A DNA stretch of 47,117 bases, taken from assembly GCA_002869615.1 (NCBI GenBank), contig PKUH01000014.1, forward strand, positions 1 through 47,117, written 5' to 3'. Position numbers and translations under genes: made by a program. Positions 10,790 to 19,448 of the stretch are shown piece after piece. Positions within the stretch are counted from its first letter, which is position 1; each line of letters starts with the position of its first letter. The DNA comes from Desulfuromonas sp. Its GTDB lineage: Bacteria; Desulfobacterota; Desulfuromonadia; Desulfuromonadales; UBA2294. The notes beneath the pieces were generated by a model. It was given only the letters and a program-made list of their open reading frames with translations, did not search any database and was not told the origin of the DNA.

Positions 10790-11065
10790 ATGAATAAATC
10801 TGAACTTGTTGAAGCCTTATCCAACGAAAAAAATCTCACTTACAAAAAGTCGGAAGAAATTGTCAATATAATCTTTGATTCAATGTCTGAAACGCTGTCC
10901 GAGGGTGGAAGGATTGAAATACGCGGTTTTGGCAGTTTTATTGTCAAGGATTACAAAGCCTACATGGGCAGGAACCCGAAAACCGGTGAGATCATCAATG
11001 TCAATCCGAAGAAGCTCCCGTTCTTCAAGGTCGGCAAGGAATTAAAAGAGATGGTTGACCGGTAA
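10790..11065 (+). CDS. HU/IHF-family nucleoid-associated protein
   Basis: Small DNA-bending protein of 91 residues. It has the family core EIRGFGSFIVKDY and the beta-arm motif GRNPKTGE that wraps the minor groove. An N-terminal helical part (NKSELVEAL) completes the fold. The sequence is closer to the IHF-beta type (GGRIEIRGFGSF) than to typical HU, but subunit type cannot be fixed by eye. TGGAGG lies about 7 nt before the ATG. It has its own promoter and is followed by a hairpin terminator. Confidence 0.92.
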   Translation: MNKSELVEALSNEKNLTYKKSEEIVNIIFDSMSETLSEGGRIEIRGFGSFIVKDYKAYMGRNPKTGEIINVNPKKLPFFKVGKELKEMVDR

Positions 11066-11124
11066 GACCAAAGGTTCTGCCGGTTACGTTTTTTGCCGGC
11101 AAACATTCTGGCAATATACCATTT

Positions 11125-11157
11125 AACCTTCCTGCTCCGGTATGGAAGGTTTTTGTT
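11125..11157 (+). terminator. Rho-independent terminator after the HU/IHF gene
   Basis: Arms AACCTTCC (11125-11132) and GGAAGGTT (11144-11151) enclose an 11-nt loop and run into TTTTTGTTT. A weaker TGCCGG/CCGGCA hairpin with a T-run in its loop lies 40-50 nt earlier. Confidence 0.75.
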
Positions 11158-11272
11158 TAGGAAACCGATAATGATTTATTCATGCCTCTATCCCGCAGAT
11201 TTACCGGCTTTGTTCGTTTTATGCGCCGATTATACTCTCCGGGAAGGACATCACTGCATATAATTTCTCGTT

Positions 11273-11287
11273 TGGCACAATACTTGT
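11273..11287 (+). promoter_or_regulatory. Sigma-54-like -24/-12 element upstream of the gamma-CA gene
   Basis: TGGCAC (11273-11278), 5 nt, TTGT (11284-11287) matches the RpoN pattern TGGCAC-N5-TTGC except for the final C. A nearby TATAAT at 11259-11264 has no good -35. The rest of 11158-11326 shows no gene. The call is tentative because the -12 GC is normally well conserved. Confidence 0.3.
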
Positions 11288-11326
11288 TTATAAATCGTAG
11301 TTATTCAACTGGTTTCAGGTGATTTT

Positions 11327-11839
11327 ATGCAAATCGATTACGCTGGCACATCGCCGGTTATTGATGAAACAGCACTGCTCCTGCCAACGGCGACGATTAT
11401 CGGTGACGTTGTGATCGGCAAAGATTCCAGCGTCTGGTTTCAGGTCGTTATCCGGGGCGATGTTAATCATATCAGAATCGGGGACCGGACAAATATTCAG
11501 GACGGTTCCGTCATCCATGTAACGAACAAGACCCATCCGACCGTCATCGGCAACGATGTCACTATCGGCCATAATGTTACGTTGCATGGTTGCACAATCG
11601 GCAATCGCTGCCTGATTGGTATCGGGGCGATCGTTCTCGATGGTGCTGAAATCGGCTCAGATTCTCTGGTTGCCGCCGGCTCGGTTGTCGCTCCCGGAAC
11701 CGTGATTCCGCCCGGCTCTCTGGCCCTTGGCTCACCCGCAAGGATAAAGAGACAACTGAGCGACAAGGAAATTGCGCACCTGCAACAGTCGGCTGATAAC
11801 TATCTCGAATACAAAAAGTCTTATTCCGGGCGGCTGTGA
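11327..11839 (+). CDS. Gamma carbonic anhydrase-like hexapeptide-repeat protein
   Basis: Left-handed beta-helix protein of 170 residues in the YrdA/gamma-carbonic anhydrase family. Hexapeptide repeats ([LIV]-G-x4) run through the whole sequence, for example VIGNDVTIGHNVTLHGCTIG. The metal-ligand histidines of the family are present: HVTNKTHP (two candidates) and TIGHNVTLHG. The early sequence VWFQVVIRGDVNHIRIG is the conserved entry to the helix. Members are zinc- or iron-binding. Many are anhydrases and others act on CoA or carnitine compounds, so activity is not certain. The ATG is preceded by AGGTGA. It is followed after about 75 nt by the OmpA-type gene. Confidence 0.9.
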   Translation: MQIDYAGTSPVIDETALLLPTATIIGDVVIGKDSSVWFQVVIRGDVNHIRIGDRTNIQDGSVIHVTNKTHPTVIGNDVTIGHNVTLHGCTIGNRCLIGIGAIVLDGAEIGSDSLVAAGSVVAPGTVIPPGSLALGSPARIKRQLSDKEIAHLQQSADNYLEYKKSYSGRL

Positions 11840-11913
11840 TTGTCTGTAATATTTGATTTTGTCAACGACAGGTGGTATTTAATGCAGAATATTATCCTGC
11901 AATGGAAACTTCA

Positions 11914-13497
11914 ATGAAATATCAATTCAGGGTCGCTCTAATATCTGCTGTTTTCCTGCTGTCGGTCAACAACGCCTGGTCGATTCCGACCAGTTGCGGC
12001 TCAACCGGACTCCTCACTCAACCGACGGCACAGACCCTGAACTCGGGAAACATCTGTGTCGGGTTGTGGGGGGATCGATCCGATTGGGGGCAGGCTCCGG
12101 CACCGGAGTATGACGCAACCGTTATGCCCTTTGCCATTACCCTTGGTCTGGGGTCCTTTCTGGAAGTATACGGCTCATACCCAAACCTTCTTTTCAACGA
12201 TGAAGAATCTGCCAGCGGCCGGGGTTATTCAATCCTCGGCACAAAAATCCGTTTCCTGGGAAAAAGGTCTTCCCTGATCAATCTTGCAGCCGAAGCTCAA
12301 TTCAGACGCGCTGTTTCAATAGATCCGGCTCTTGACGGCCTGACAGACGTACTGACCAGGGGGATTCTGAGTATCAGAACGAAGCGCTTCGGCCTGCACG
12401 GCTGGGGAGGACTCCTTGACAAGGAAGAGAATCTTTCGGCTGTTCCTTCGATCGGCCCGTACGAAGATATTACCGGTTACGGCGGCGGCCTCGAAATTTT
12501 TCCGACTGATCGGCTGCGGATCATTGCCGAAGCAGAAATGTTCAGTGAAGCGCAACCAGGGATCGGTGAAACCGGCGAGTGGATGACCGGGTTTCAATAT
12601 TTCATTTCCCCACACCTGACGTTAAGCCTCGGATACGGGCAGGCGCTGGAAGGCAATGATACCGGACTCGCGCCCGAATCCCGGATTCTGGTTGGTTTGT
12701 CGACCTGTCAGGGCATTGGCTCCTACAACCAGATCAAACGAACGGCGCTTCCGGAAGAGGTGGTTGCTGAAAAGCCATCGTCGGAGCCGGTTAAAGTCCT
12801 CAAGATCAAAACCTTGTCGCCATTGCTGTCAAAATCGAAACCGGCGGCATCAGCACCGGCGATAACACCGCAATTGCCCGAAACGGACATGCCGACCGAA
12901 AATGTTTCACCGATTATACCTGTAGTTACACTGCCGACGCTCCTTGAATCGGCCCCGGCGACAACAGCTGTAGAGGTACCGGTTGAAGCGAATCGTGAAA
13001 TTGAGCTTGATCCGAAAAATAATATCATGCAATCCGATGCTTATACCCGGGTTGCAGCGCAAAAAGCAGCATCTCCGATCGGTCCGCCGGCCATGGCTCT
13101 GACCGAACGGCCTGAGGCCTCGGCCGGCAAGGCAAGGGTCTACCGACGGTTCCTGCTGCCCGAGTTTTCCTTCAAAGTTGATCAACACTCTCTGACACCG
13201 GAAGGTTCAGCGGCGTTATCAATGATTGCCGTCGAATTGAGTCGTGACAACAAGTGGCATGCCCTGCGCATCGATGGCCATACTGACAGTACCGGATCGG
13301 ATCGCTACAATGACGAACTTGCGTACAACCGTGCAATTGAATATGCCATGCATCTGGTAGCCAAAAACGGACTTGATCCAAGTCGTGTGTTCGTCAGGGG
13401 GTTCGGCGAAAAAGAACCGATTGCACCTAATGATACCGCCGAAGGGCGTGCCCAAAACCGAAGAGTTGAAATATTGATACTGGTCCCGGGTGAATAA
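11914..13497 (+). CDS. OmpA-family outer membrane protein
   Basis: Exported envelope protein of 527 residues. A signal peptide covers about residues 1-23. Next comes a beta-barrel-like region with the opening GLLTQPTAQTLNSGNICVG, typical of YjbH-like or gliding-type barrels. A Pro/Ala/Thr-rich linker (about 285-400) follows, and then a C-terminal OmpA peptidoglycan-binding domain with DGHTDSTGS (from 454) and AQNRRVEI. The domain probably anchors the outer membrane to the cell wall. The ATG at 11914 gives the best signal peptide. ATG at 11902 or an earlier start at 11872 would lengthen it, and none has a strong ribosome binding site. It heads a group of envelope genes. Confidence 0.85.
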   Translation: MKYQFRVALISAVFLLSVNNAWSIPTSCGSTGLLTQPTAQTLNSGNICVGLWGDRSDWGQAPAPEYDATVMPFAITLGLGSFLEVYGSYPNLLFNDEESASGRGYSILGTKIRFLGKRSSLINLAAEAQFRRAVSIDPALDGLTDVLTRGILSIRTKRFGLHGWGGLLDKEENLSAVPSIGPYEDITGYGGGLEIFPTDRLRIIAEAEMFSEAQPGIGETGEWMTGFQYFISPHLTLSLGYGQALEGNDTGLAPESRILVGLSTCQGIGSYNQIKRTALPEEVVAEKPSSEPVKVLKIKTLSPLLSKSKPAASAPAITPQLPETDMPTENVSPIIPVVTLPTLLESAPATTAVEVPVEANREIELDPKNNIMQSDAYTRVAAQKAASPIGPPAMALTERPEASAGKARVYRRFLLPEFSFKVDQHSLTPEGSAALSMIAVELSRDNKWHALRIDGHTDSTGSDRYNDELAYNRAIEYAMHLVAKNGLDPSRVFVRGFGEKEPIAPNDTAEGRAQNRRVEILILVPGE

Positions 13498-13503
13498 GAG
13501 ATC

Positions 13504-13734
13504 ATGAATAAAGCCGTTATTGCAGTCATATTCTTTCTCATAGCAAATTCGGCTTTTGCGGCGGCAGCCCCGGTTGATGACAAATCCGGTAATGCCGATT
13601 CATTACTTGAATCCCGTAAAGTTATCTGTAGAATTGAATGTGAATCAGCAGGATCGCGTAGCGTCGAACTGACTGTCTACGACAACCCTCGGGGAGAAAA
13701 CACCATCCCGGTCGAAATAACCGGCGATAAATAG
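13504..13734 (+). CDS. Small exported protein, unknown function
   Basis: No family recognised. The product is 76 residues with a clear signal peptide (hydrophobic AVIAVIFFLIANSAFA, cleavage after AFA). The short mature part has a CRIEC cysteine pair. It starts 6 nt after the OmpA-type gene and ends 10 nt before the cyclic-nucleotide-binding gene, so it is probably co-transcribed and acts in the periplasm. Confidence 0.65.
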   Translation: MNKAVIAVIFFLIANSAFAAAAPVDDKSGNADSLLESRKVICRIECESAGSRSVELTVYDNPRGENTIPVEITGDK

Positions 13735-13744
13735 ACGGACTGTT

Positions 13745-14221
13745 ATGGCGAAAATTGACGTATCCAGCTTGTCTGACTGCTTTCTATTCAATGATCTCGA
13801 TAAAAAAGAGATTGACGTCGTGGCGTCTCTCTTTTACGAGAAAAAACTGGCCGCCGGTAAAACCGTATTTGTAGAACAGATGCCGGGCGAGTCACTTTAT
13901 CTGATTAAAAGCGGTCGGGTTAAAATTTCAAAACTGATCGCTGAGGGGGATGAGAAAATTCTGGTAACGCTCAATCCCGAGGATGTCTTTGGCGAGATTG
14001 CAATACTCGATGGCGCCCCGAGATCGGCGACCGCCAGGGTTGAAGATGATGCGGTACTGCTGAGTATAAAAAAATCAGACTTTGAAAAACTTTGTGCAGC
14101 CAAACCCAAAATCGCCCTGACCATCATGCGTAACATCATTACGGTTTTTTCATCCCGAATTCGCGAAAACAATGACGAATACAAAGAGATGCTAATGTGG
14201 TCTCTTTCCGAATCTTCCTGA
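13745..14221 (+). CDS. Stand-alone cyclic-nucleotide-binding domain protein
   Basis: 158-residue protein of the CRP/FNR sensor fold without a DNA-binding domain. The phosphate-binding cassette FGEIAILDGAPRSATA (82-97) has the Gly-Glu and the Pro-Arg-Ser-Ala-Thr pattern that contacts the cyclic phosphate, so ligand binding is plausible. After the sensor there is only a helix of about 35 residues, too short for a helix-turn-helix. It may act by protein contact, as other single-domain members do. It sits between an exported protein and a lipoprotein gene, which suggests a local role in envelope assembly. The partner is unknown. Confidence 0.85.
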   Translation: MAKIDVSSLSDCFLFNDLDKKEIDVVASLFYEKKLAAGKTVFVEQMPGESLYLIKSGRVKISKLIAEGDEKILVTLNPEDVFGEIAILDGAPRSATARVEDDAVLLSIKKSDFEKLCAAKPKIALTIMRNIITVFSSRIRENNDEYKEMLMWSLSESS

Positions 14222-14232
14222 CTGGGGGTCAA

Positions 14233-14877
14233 ATGAGATATGCAGCGGTTGTAGGTCTTTTCCTTGCCTTGTTGCTGGCCGGCTGTAGCAGTGTATCCAT
14301 TGTCCCCAAACCGGAAACCGGTGGCATTATCGGCTCGGCTGACAATTCGATCCGAATCGTCGATTCCGGACTCTCTGTTATGACCCGGGTGCAGGATATG
14401 GCAGTCGGTGGTTATGACATTGATACGCCGATTGGCTCATTTTACCTGGTCATCAATAACCTTACCGGTCATGACCTCAATCTTTCTCTCGACAATTTCA
14501 AATTAGTCGATTCCGCCGGCAAGGTCTATCAACCGATGCGCCCGGAAGAGGTCAATGCCATTCTTAATCCTGCAATCTCCTATTTCCTGCCATACCCGTT
14601 CATCGGTTACTATGATGTTGTCGATCTCGAGCAATATCGGGCTTCATCGGCGATGGCGAGTGAGCGGCCCTACGTCGGCTCCGGCATGGCATCTGTCGAA
14701 CGGCTGATTCCGCTCGAGACCGGTCTGCTGAAAAATGGTATGCGTAACTCCGGAAGCCTCTATTTCAACATTGAAATCAGCGACCAGAGTATGGTTATCC
14801 TGCAGGCTGAATTACCCTCCGGACGACCCGGCAAAAATCTTTCCTTTTCATTCCCTTTTTCCATTGAAAAAAAGTAA
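14233..14877 (+). CDS. Outer-membrane-type lipoprotein, unknown function
   Basis: 214-residue lipoprotein. The lipobox LLAGC puts the lipidated cysteine at residue 18. The residue after it is Ser, so Lol-dependent transport to the outer membrane would be expected. The mature region is beta-rich, with a segment (about 70-110) reading GSFYLVINNLTGHDLNLSLD, typical of a small Ig-like or DUF4352-like sandwich. I do not recognise a named family. The ATG at 14233 has GGGGG 5 nt upstream. A start at 14197 would lie within the preceding gene. It is likely the last gene of the OmpA-type group. Confidence 0.78.
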   Translation: MRYAAVVGLFLALLLAGCSSVSIVPKPETGGIIGSADNSIRIVDSGLSVMTRVQDMAVGGYDIDTPIGSFYLVINNLTGHDLNLSLDNFKLVDSAGKVYQPMRPEEVNAILNPAISYFLPYPFIGYYDVVDLEQYRASSAMASERPYVGSGMASVERLIPLETGLLKNGMRNSGSLYFNIEISDQSMVILQAELPSGRPGKNLSFSFPFSIEKK

Positions 14878-14963
14878 CGCATTGATTAGAGTCACACCAT
14901 TCGTTCCACAACAATCCTCACTTTAGCTACGCATTATTCAAACAATCGCTGCGGGAGTTTATC

Positions 14964-16670
14964 GTGCTTGAATTAATCATGGACAAGGATCTGATCTTCG
15001 GTTTGGTCGGCGGCCTCGGGATGTTTCTTTTCGGTATGAAGATCATGTCGGAAGGGTTGCAGAAAATCGCCGGCAACCGCATCCGCAAGATCCTGGCAGC
15101 TTTGACCAATAACCGTTTCATCGGCATGCTGGTCGGCCTCGCGGTTACCGCTATTGTCCAGTCCTCAAGTGCGACAACCGTCATGGTTGTCGGCTTCGTC
15201 AATGCCGGGCTGATGTCGCTGGTCCAGTCAATCGGCGTTGTTCTCGGAGCGAATATCGGTACGACGGTCACCGCACAGTTGATCGCGTTTAAAATCACCA
15301 AATACGCGCTTCCGGCAATCGGTATCGGCGCCGGCCTCAAGTTATTCTCGAAAAGTAAAAAGTGGGTCTATATCGGAGAAATAATGCTCGGCTTCGGTAT
15401 TCTTTTCTTCGGGCTGTCGGTAATGAAGCATGCCTTCGACCCGGTGAAGGGGAGTGAGGCCTTCCAGGCGATATTTCTGCATGTCGGTGACAATCCCCTG
15501 CTTGGTGTTTTAATCGGTGCCATCCTGACGGTTATCGTGCAAAGCAGTAGCGCCACCATCGGCATTACCCTGGCCCTTGCGACCAGTGGCCTGTTGACCT
15601 TTGAAGCCAGCGTAGCCCTGATCCTCGGCGAGAATATCGGAACCACGATCACGGCAAATCTGGCGGCAATCGGCACCAACCTGGCAGCCCGGCGGACCGC
15701 CCTTGCACATTTTTTATTCAATTTTCTCGGCACGGCCTACCTGCTGATTCTGTTGCCATATTATATGGAATTTATCAGTTATATTACCGCCCCTCTGGTC
15801 GGCGGGCCGGCCGACTTCGTCGTCCAGACGGCCGAGCAGGCAGCTGCAATCGGCGCCGCAATCGGCGATAAGCCCTATATCGCCCGCTACATTGCAAACA
15901 CCCATACCATGTTCAACCTCGTGAATGTTCTTGTCTTCCTGCCGTTTGTCGGGATTTTGGCAAAGGTTTCGACGATGATAATCCCGGGCATTGACGAGGA
16001 AGTTGATTTCCATCTCAAGTATCTCGACAACCGTGTCCTGAATACGCCGCCGATCGCCCTCGGCCAGGCCCGTTCCGAAACCAAACGGATGGCCCAGATT
16101 GCCTTGAAGAACTACGACCGGACCATGCAGTTCATTAAAGAAGGGGATCTGAAGCGGGTGCAAAAACTTCAGGAACGGGAAGACCTGCTCGACATCATGC
16201 AGAAAGAGATCACCGATTTCCTGGTTTCCCTGTCGCAGCGGTCGATTGCCGAAGACACCTCAAAAGAGGTCGCTTCGCTGATGCATATGGTTAATGACAT
16301 CGAACGGGTTGGTGACCACTGTGAGAATCTCTGGCGCCTTGGCCAGCGGCGCATTGAAGAGAAGGTGCCGTTCTCGGAAATGGCCCTGAACGAACTGGAT
16401 GAGATATCGGGGCATACCCGGGATTTCCTCAACTATGTGATTACCGCCATGGAAGAGGGTCCATCAGAGGATACCTTTGAAAAATCCGAGGAGATGGAGG
16501 ATCAGGTTGACAACATGGAGCGATCCCTGCGCAATAACCACATCAGTCGTCTTAACACCGGTGAATGCGCAGTCCTCTCCGGCTTGATCTTTATCGATAT
16601 GCTGCATAATTTCGAAAAGATAGGTGATCATACGTTCAACCTGGCGGAAGCGGTTGTCGGGAAGAAATAG
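14964..16670 (+). CDS. Na/Pi cotransporter family protein with PhoU-like domain
   Basis: Predicted sodium-dependent phosphate transporter, 568 residues. The membrane part has the two inverted repeats of the family: QSSSATT (66-72) with GANIGTTVT, and QSSSAT (193-198) with GENIGTTIT. From about residue 340 a helical PhoU-like domain follows (MHMVNDIERVGDHCENLW and FIDMLHNFEKIGDHTFNLAE, each with the E-x-x-GD-H metal motif). The GTG start has GGGAG 6 nt upstream. ATG at 14979 is possible but worse placed. The stop overlaps the start of the next gene (TAGTG), so phosphate transport and the Ppx/GppA enzyme are translationally coupled. Confidence 0.92.
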   Translation: MLELIMDKDLIFGLVGGLGMFLFGMKIMSEGLQKIAGNRIRKILAALTNNRFIGMLVGLAVTAIVQSSSATTVMVVGFVNAGLMSLVQSIGVVLGANIGTTVTAQLIAFKITKYALPAIGIGAGLKLFSKSKKWVYIGEIMLGFGILFFGLSVMKHAFDPVKGSEAFQAIFLHVGDNPLLGVLIGAILTVIVQSSSATIGITLALATSGLLTFEASVALILGENIGTTITANLAAIGTNLAARRTALAHFLFNFLGTAYLLILLPYYMEFISYITAPLVGGPADFVVQTAEQAAAIGAAIGDKPYIARYIANTHTMFNLVNVLVFLPFVGILAKVSTMIIPGIDEEVDFHLKYLDNRVLNTPPIALGQARSETKRMAQIALKNYDRTMQFIKEGDLKRVQKLQEREDLLDIMQKEITDFLVSLSQRSIAEDTSKEVASLMHMVNDIERVGDHCENLWRLGQRRIEEKVPFSEMALNELDEISGHTRDFLNYVITAMEEGPSEDTFEKSEEMEDQVDNMERSLRNNHISRLNTGECAVLSGLIFIDMLHNFEKIGDHTFNLAEAVVGKK

Positions 16671-17590
16671 TGCACGCCTCGATTGATGTCGGATCGAATA
16701 CCGTACGCCTGCTGATCGGCGAGGTTGTTGCCGGTCAAATCAGACCATCGCACTACGAGAGATATATCACCCGCCTCAAAGGTGGCCAAACGGATAAGGG
16801 TCTTGCTCCGGAGGCAATGGAGCGGACCCTTCATGCTTTAAGCCGTTGCAGCGATACAATTCGGCGTTATCAGGTCGAGAGCGTTATAGCGTTCGGTACC
16901 GAAGCCTTGCGTACAGCTTCGAACGCCACACAATTCATCGATAATGTTAAACGGAGATTGAACCTCGACCTGCAGATCATCAGCGGAGAACATGAAGCAA
17001 GAACCAGCGCCGCCGGCGTTCTGTCAGCGCTTCAACCCTGCCCGGAGTCGGCCATAATCATCGACATCGGAGGCGGCAGCACCGAATTCATAATCGTTGA
17101 ACAGGGCAAGGTTGTTTTTCAGAAAAGCACTCCTCTCGGCGTTGTCCGGATCGCTGAGGCTCCGGACAGCGATGACCGGTCAAGCTTCATCGGCCGCGCA
17201 GTGGAATCATTAAAGCGCGTAATTGCAGCGCAGGGGTTTGAACCGCAGCTGCTGAACCCCTCGATTGCTTTTGTCGGCACGGCGGGAACGATTACGACCC
17301 TGGCCGCCATGGACATGGAAATGGCAGAATATGACTGGCGAAAAGTCAACAATCACCAGATGCATCTTGACCGAATTATCCGTTTCAGAAACAGACTTGC
17401 CCCGTTAACAACTTCACAACGTGAAGCAATCCCCGGCATGGAAAAGGGGAGAGGCGACCTGATTATCCCGGGCATCGATATCGTCCTTGAATTGATGTCG
17501 ACTTATCGTAAAAAAACTTTAACTATCAGTGATTTCGGTCTTCTCGAAGGGATCCTTTTGCAAATGGCAGATCCTGCCGCATTTCATTGA
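16670..17590 (+). CDS. Ppx/GppA phosphatase family protein
   Basis: Exopolyphosphatase or guanosine-pentaphosphate phosphatase core of 306 residues, within the ASKHA fold. Phosphate-1 loop IDVGSNTVRLLIGE, phosphate-2 loop IIDIGGGSTEFI and the third nucleotide motif FVGTAGTITTLA are all present. The C-terminal HD-like domain of longer Ppx proteins is absent, so this is the short form. The GTG start overlaps the upstream TAG by 1 nt, and GGGAAGA gives a binding site. The coupling to a Na/Pi transporter supports a role in polyphosphate or phosphate balance, though GppA activity cannot be excluded. The promoter of the next operon lies over its stop codon. Confidence 0.9.
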   Translation: MHASIDVGSNTVRLLIGEVVAGQIRPSHYERYITRLKGGQTDKGLAPEAMERTLHALSRCSDTIRRYQVESVIAFGTEALRTASNATQFIDNVKRRLNLDLQIISGEHEARTSAAGVLSALQPCPESAIIIDIGGGSTEFIIVEQGKVVFQKSTPLGVVRIAEAPDSDDRSSFIGRAVESLKRVIAAQGFEPQLLNPSIAFVGTAGTITTLAAMDMEMAEYDWRKVNNHQMHLDRIIRFRNRLAPLTTSQREAIPGMEKGRGDLIIPGIDIVLELMSTYRKKTLTISDFGLLEGILLQMADPAAFH

Positions 17591-17615
17591 CAATTCCGGT
17601 CCTGTTCAATATCAT
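17587..17615 (+). promoter_or_regulatory. Sigma-70 promoter of the iorAB-paaK operon
   Basis: TTGACA (17587-17592), 17-nt spacer, TATCAT (17610-17615). The -35 overlaps the TGA stop of the Ppx/GppA gene. About 60 nt of leader to iorA remain, with no obvious riboswitch. Confidence 0.7.
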
Positions 17616-17675
17616 AAGCCGCTCAATATCTGTTCGGGTATCGAAATCTATTCAAATATATCAAGAAGGTAGATT

Positions 17676-19448
17676 ATGAACAAAACAATCCTCTCAGGGA
17701 ATGAAGCGTTTGCGCGCGGAGCCCACGAGGCCGGAGTCCGTGTCGCTTCTGCGTATCCGGGCACCCCGAGTACGGAAATCCTTGAAAATATCATCCAGTA
17801 TCCGGAAATTGACGCCTCCTGGGCGCCGAATGAGAAGGTTGCCCTCGAAGTCGCAATCGGCGCTTCCTTCGGCGGCGCCAGAGCCATGGCCACCATGAAA
17901 CATGTCGGCCTCAATGTCGCTGCTGATCCGCTTTTCACTCTCTCTTATATCGGTGTCCGGGGTGGCCTTGTCCTGATCGTTGCCGACGATCCGGAGATGC
18001 ACTCCAGCCAGGATGAACAGGATAGCCGGAACTATGCCAAATTTGCCAAGGTTCCGATGTTCGAACCGGCGGACAGCGAAGAGGCCCGTCTTTACGTTCG
18101 GCTCGGTTATGAAATCAGTGAACAGTTCGACACTCCAGTGCTGATTCGTTCGACAACACGATTGTCACACGGAAAATCGGTTGTCAACCTGGAGCCCCCG
18201 GTCGCCGGACTTCCGGAACCGTCACTGGAACGCAACCCGGGCAAAATGGTTATGTTGCCATCGAATGCGCGCAACCGGCATCCGATCGTCGAGCAACGAA
18301 TCCTCGATATGGAAAAATGGGCCTGCCAACAGCCTTTCAACAGGATTGAAGAGGGCGACAGCAGTCTTGGCATTATCACAACCGGCGTTGCGTATCAATA
18401 TGCCAGAGAAGTCTTCCCGACCGCATCGATATTGAAGCTGGGAATGGTTTATCCGTTGCCGAAACAGATGATCAAGGAGTTCGCCGCGACAGTCGACAAG
18501 CTGGTTGTCGTCGAAGAACTCGACCCCTTTATCGAAGAAGCCGTACGCAACATGGGGATCGAGGTCAGCGGTAAAGACCTGCTGCCGATCTGCGGCGAAT
18601 TTACTCCGGAAAGGATCGAGAGTGCGGTCAAGGGTAAGCCGGTTGACACGGCCTATAAAGTCAGTGAAGAACTGCCGGGGCGCCCGCCAATGTTGTGTCC
18701 GGGCTGCGGCCATCGCGGTATCTTTCATATTCTCAAACAACTCGGCGCTTTCGTGACCGGTGATATCGGATGCTACACGCTCGCAGCCCTGCCTCCACTG
18801 AGTGCCATGGACAGCTGTGTCTGCATGGGCGCCGGGATCAGTAATGCAACGGGTATCGCCAAGGTTCTTCCTGAGAACGAGCGGCAGAAGGTCGTCGGCG
18901 TCATGGGCGATTCGACTTTTCTTCATACGGGCATTAACAGCCTTATGGACCTGGTTTATAACAATTCGACAGCAACGGTCGTTATCCTTGATAATGCAGC
19001 GACCGGGATGACCGGCCGGCAGGACAATCCGGCAACCGGGCATACATTGCAAGGCACCGAAGCCCCGACCGTCGACCTGGAAAACCTGTGCAAGGCGCTC
19101 GGCGTCAAGCATATCAGGACGATTGATCCGAATGACCTCGATCTGACCCGCAAAACAATGCAGGAGATGATGGCAATTCCCGAACCGTCGGTCGTTATCG
19201 CCCGCCGCGTCTGCATGCTTGAAAGACACGGCAACGCAGAGCGGACAACACCTCTGCTCGTTCTCGAAGATAAATGTGTCGGCTGTCGTGCCTGCCAGAA
19301 GATTTGCTGCCCGGCCATCTCATGGCGAGAAGGGGCTGGAGAAAAAGGCAAGGGGCAGGCCGTGGTCGATGCATTGCTATGCACTGGCTGCAAAGTGTGT
19401 GAACAGGTATGTAAATTCGATGCGTTCGGAGAAGTCGATGGCAAATAA
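17676..19448 (+). CDS. iorA: Indolepyruvate:ferredoxin oxidoreductase, alpha subunit
   Basis: Thiamine diphosphate enzyme that oxidatively decarboxylates aryl pyruvates (indole-, phenyl-, p-hydroxyphenylpyruvate) to aryl-acetyl-CoA and reduces ferredoxin. Near the N terminus is the pyrimidine-binding half (AYPGTPSTEI). The ThDP site is GVMGDSTFLHTGINS with the following VILDNAATGMTG. Two [4Fe-4S] clusters are encoded at the C terminus: Cys534, 537, 540, 544 and Cys569, 572, 575, 579. AAGGTAG is placed before the ATG. The 590 residues are normal for IorA. It overlaps iorB by 11 nt. The anaerobic setting fits use of aromatic amino acids. Confidence 0.96.
   Translation: MNKTILSGNEAFARGAHEAGVRVASAYPGTPSTEILENIIQYPEIDASWAPNEKVALEVAIGASFGGARAMATMKHVGLNVAADPLFTLSYIGVRGGLVLIVADDPEMHSSQDEQDSRNYAKFAKVPMFEPADSEEARLYVRLGYEISEQFDTPVLIRSTTRLSHGKSVVNLEPPVAGLPEPSLERNPGKMVMLPSNARNRHPIVEQRILDMEKWACQQPFNRIEEGDSSLGIITTGVAYQYAREVFPTASILKLGMVYPLPKQMIKEFAATVDKLVVVEELDPFIEEAVRNMGIEVSGKDLLPICGEFTPERIESAVKGKPVDTAYKVSEELPGRPPMLCPGCGHRGIFHILKQLGAFVTGDIGCYTLAALPPLSAMDSCVCMGAGISNATGIAKVLPENERQKVVGVMGDSTFLHTGINSLMDLVYNNSTATVVILDNAATGMTGRQDNPATGHTLQGTEAPTVDLENLCKALGVKHIRTIDPNDLDLTRKTMQEMMAIPEPSVVIARRVCMLERHGNAERTTPLLVLEDKCVGCRACQKICCPAISWREGAGEKGKGQAVVDALLCTGCKVCEQVCKFDAFGEVDGK

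Noticed and set aside
18222-19229. Long open frame of 335 codons antisense to iorA
   Set aside because: It is the mirror of a well-defined IorA coding region with GC-rich codons; no domain or start signal of its own.
19219-19437. N-terminal extension of iorB
   Set aside because: Overlaps iorA in a different frame and lacks family similarity; the ATG at 19438 has the binding site and the conserved start.
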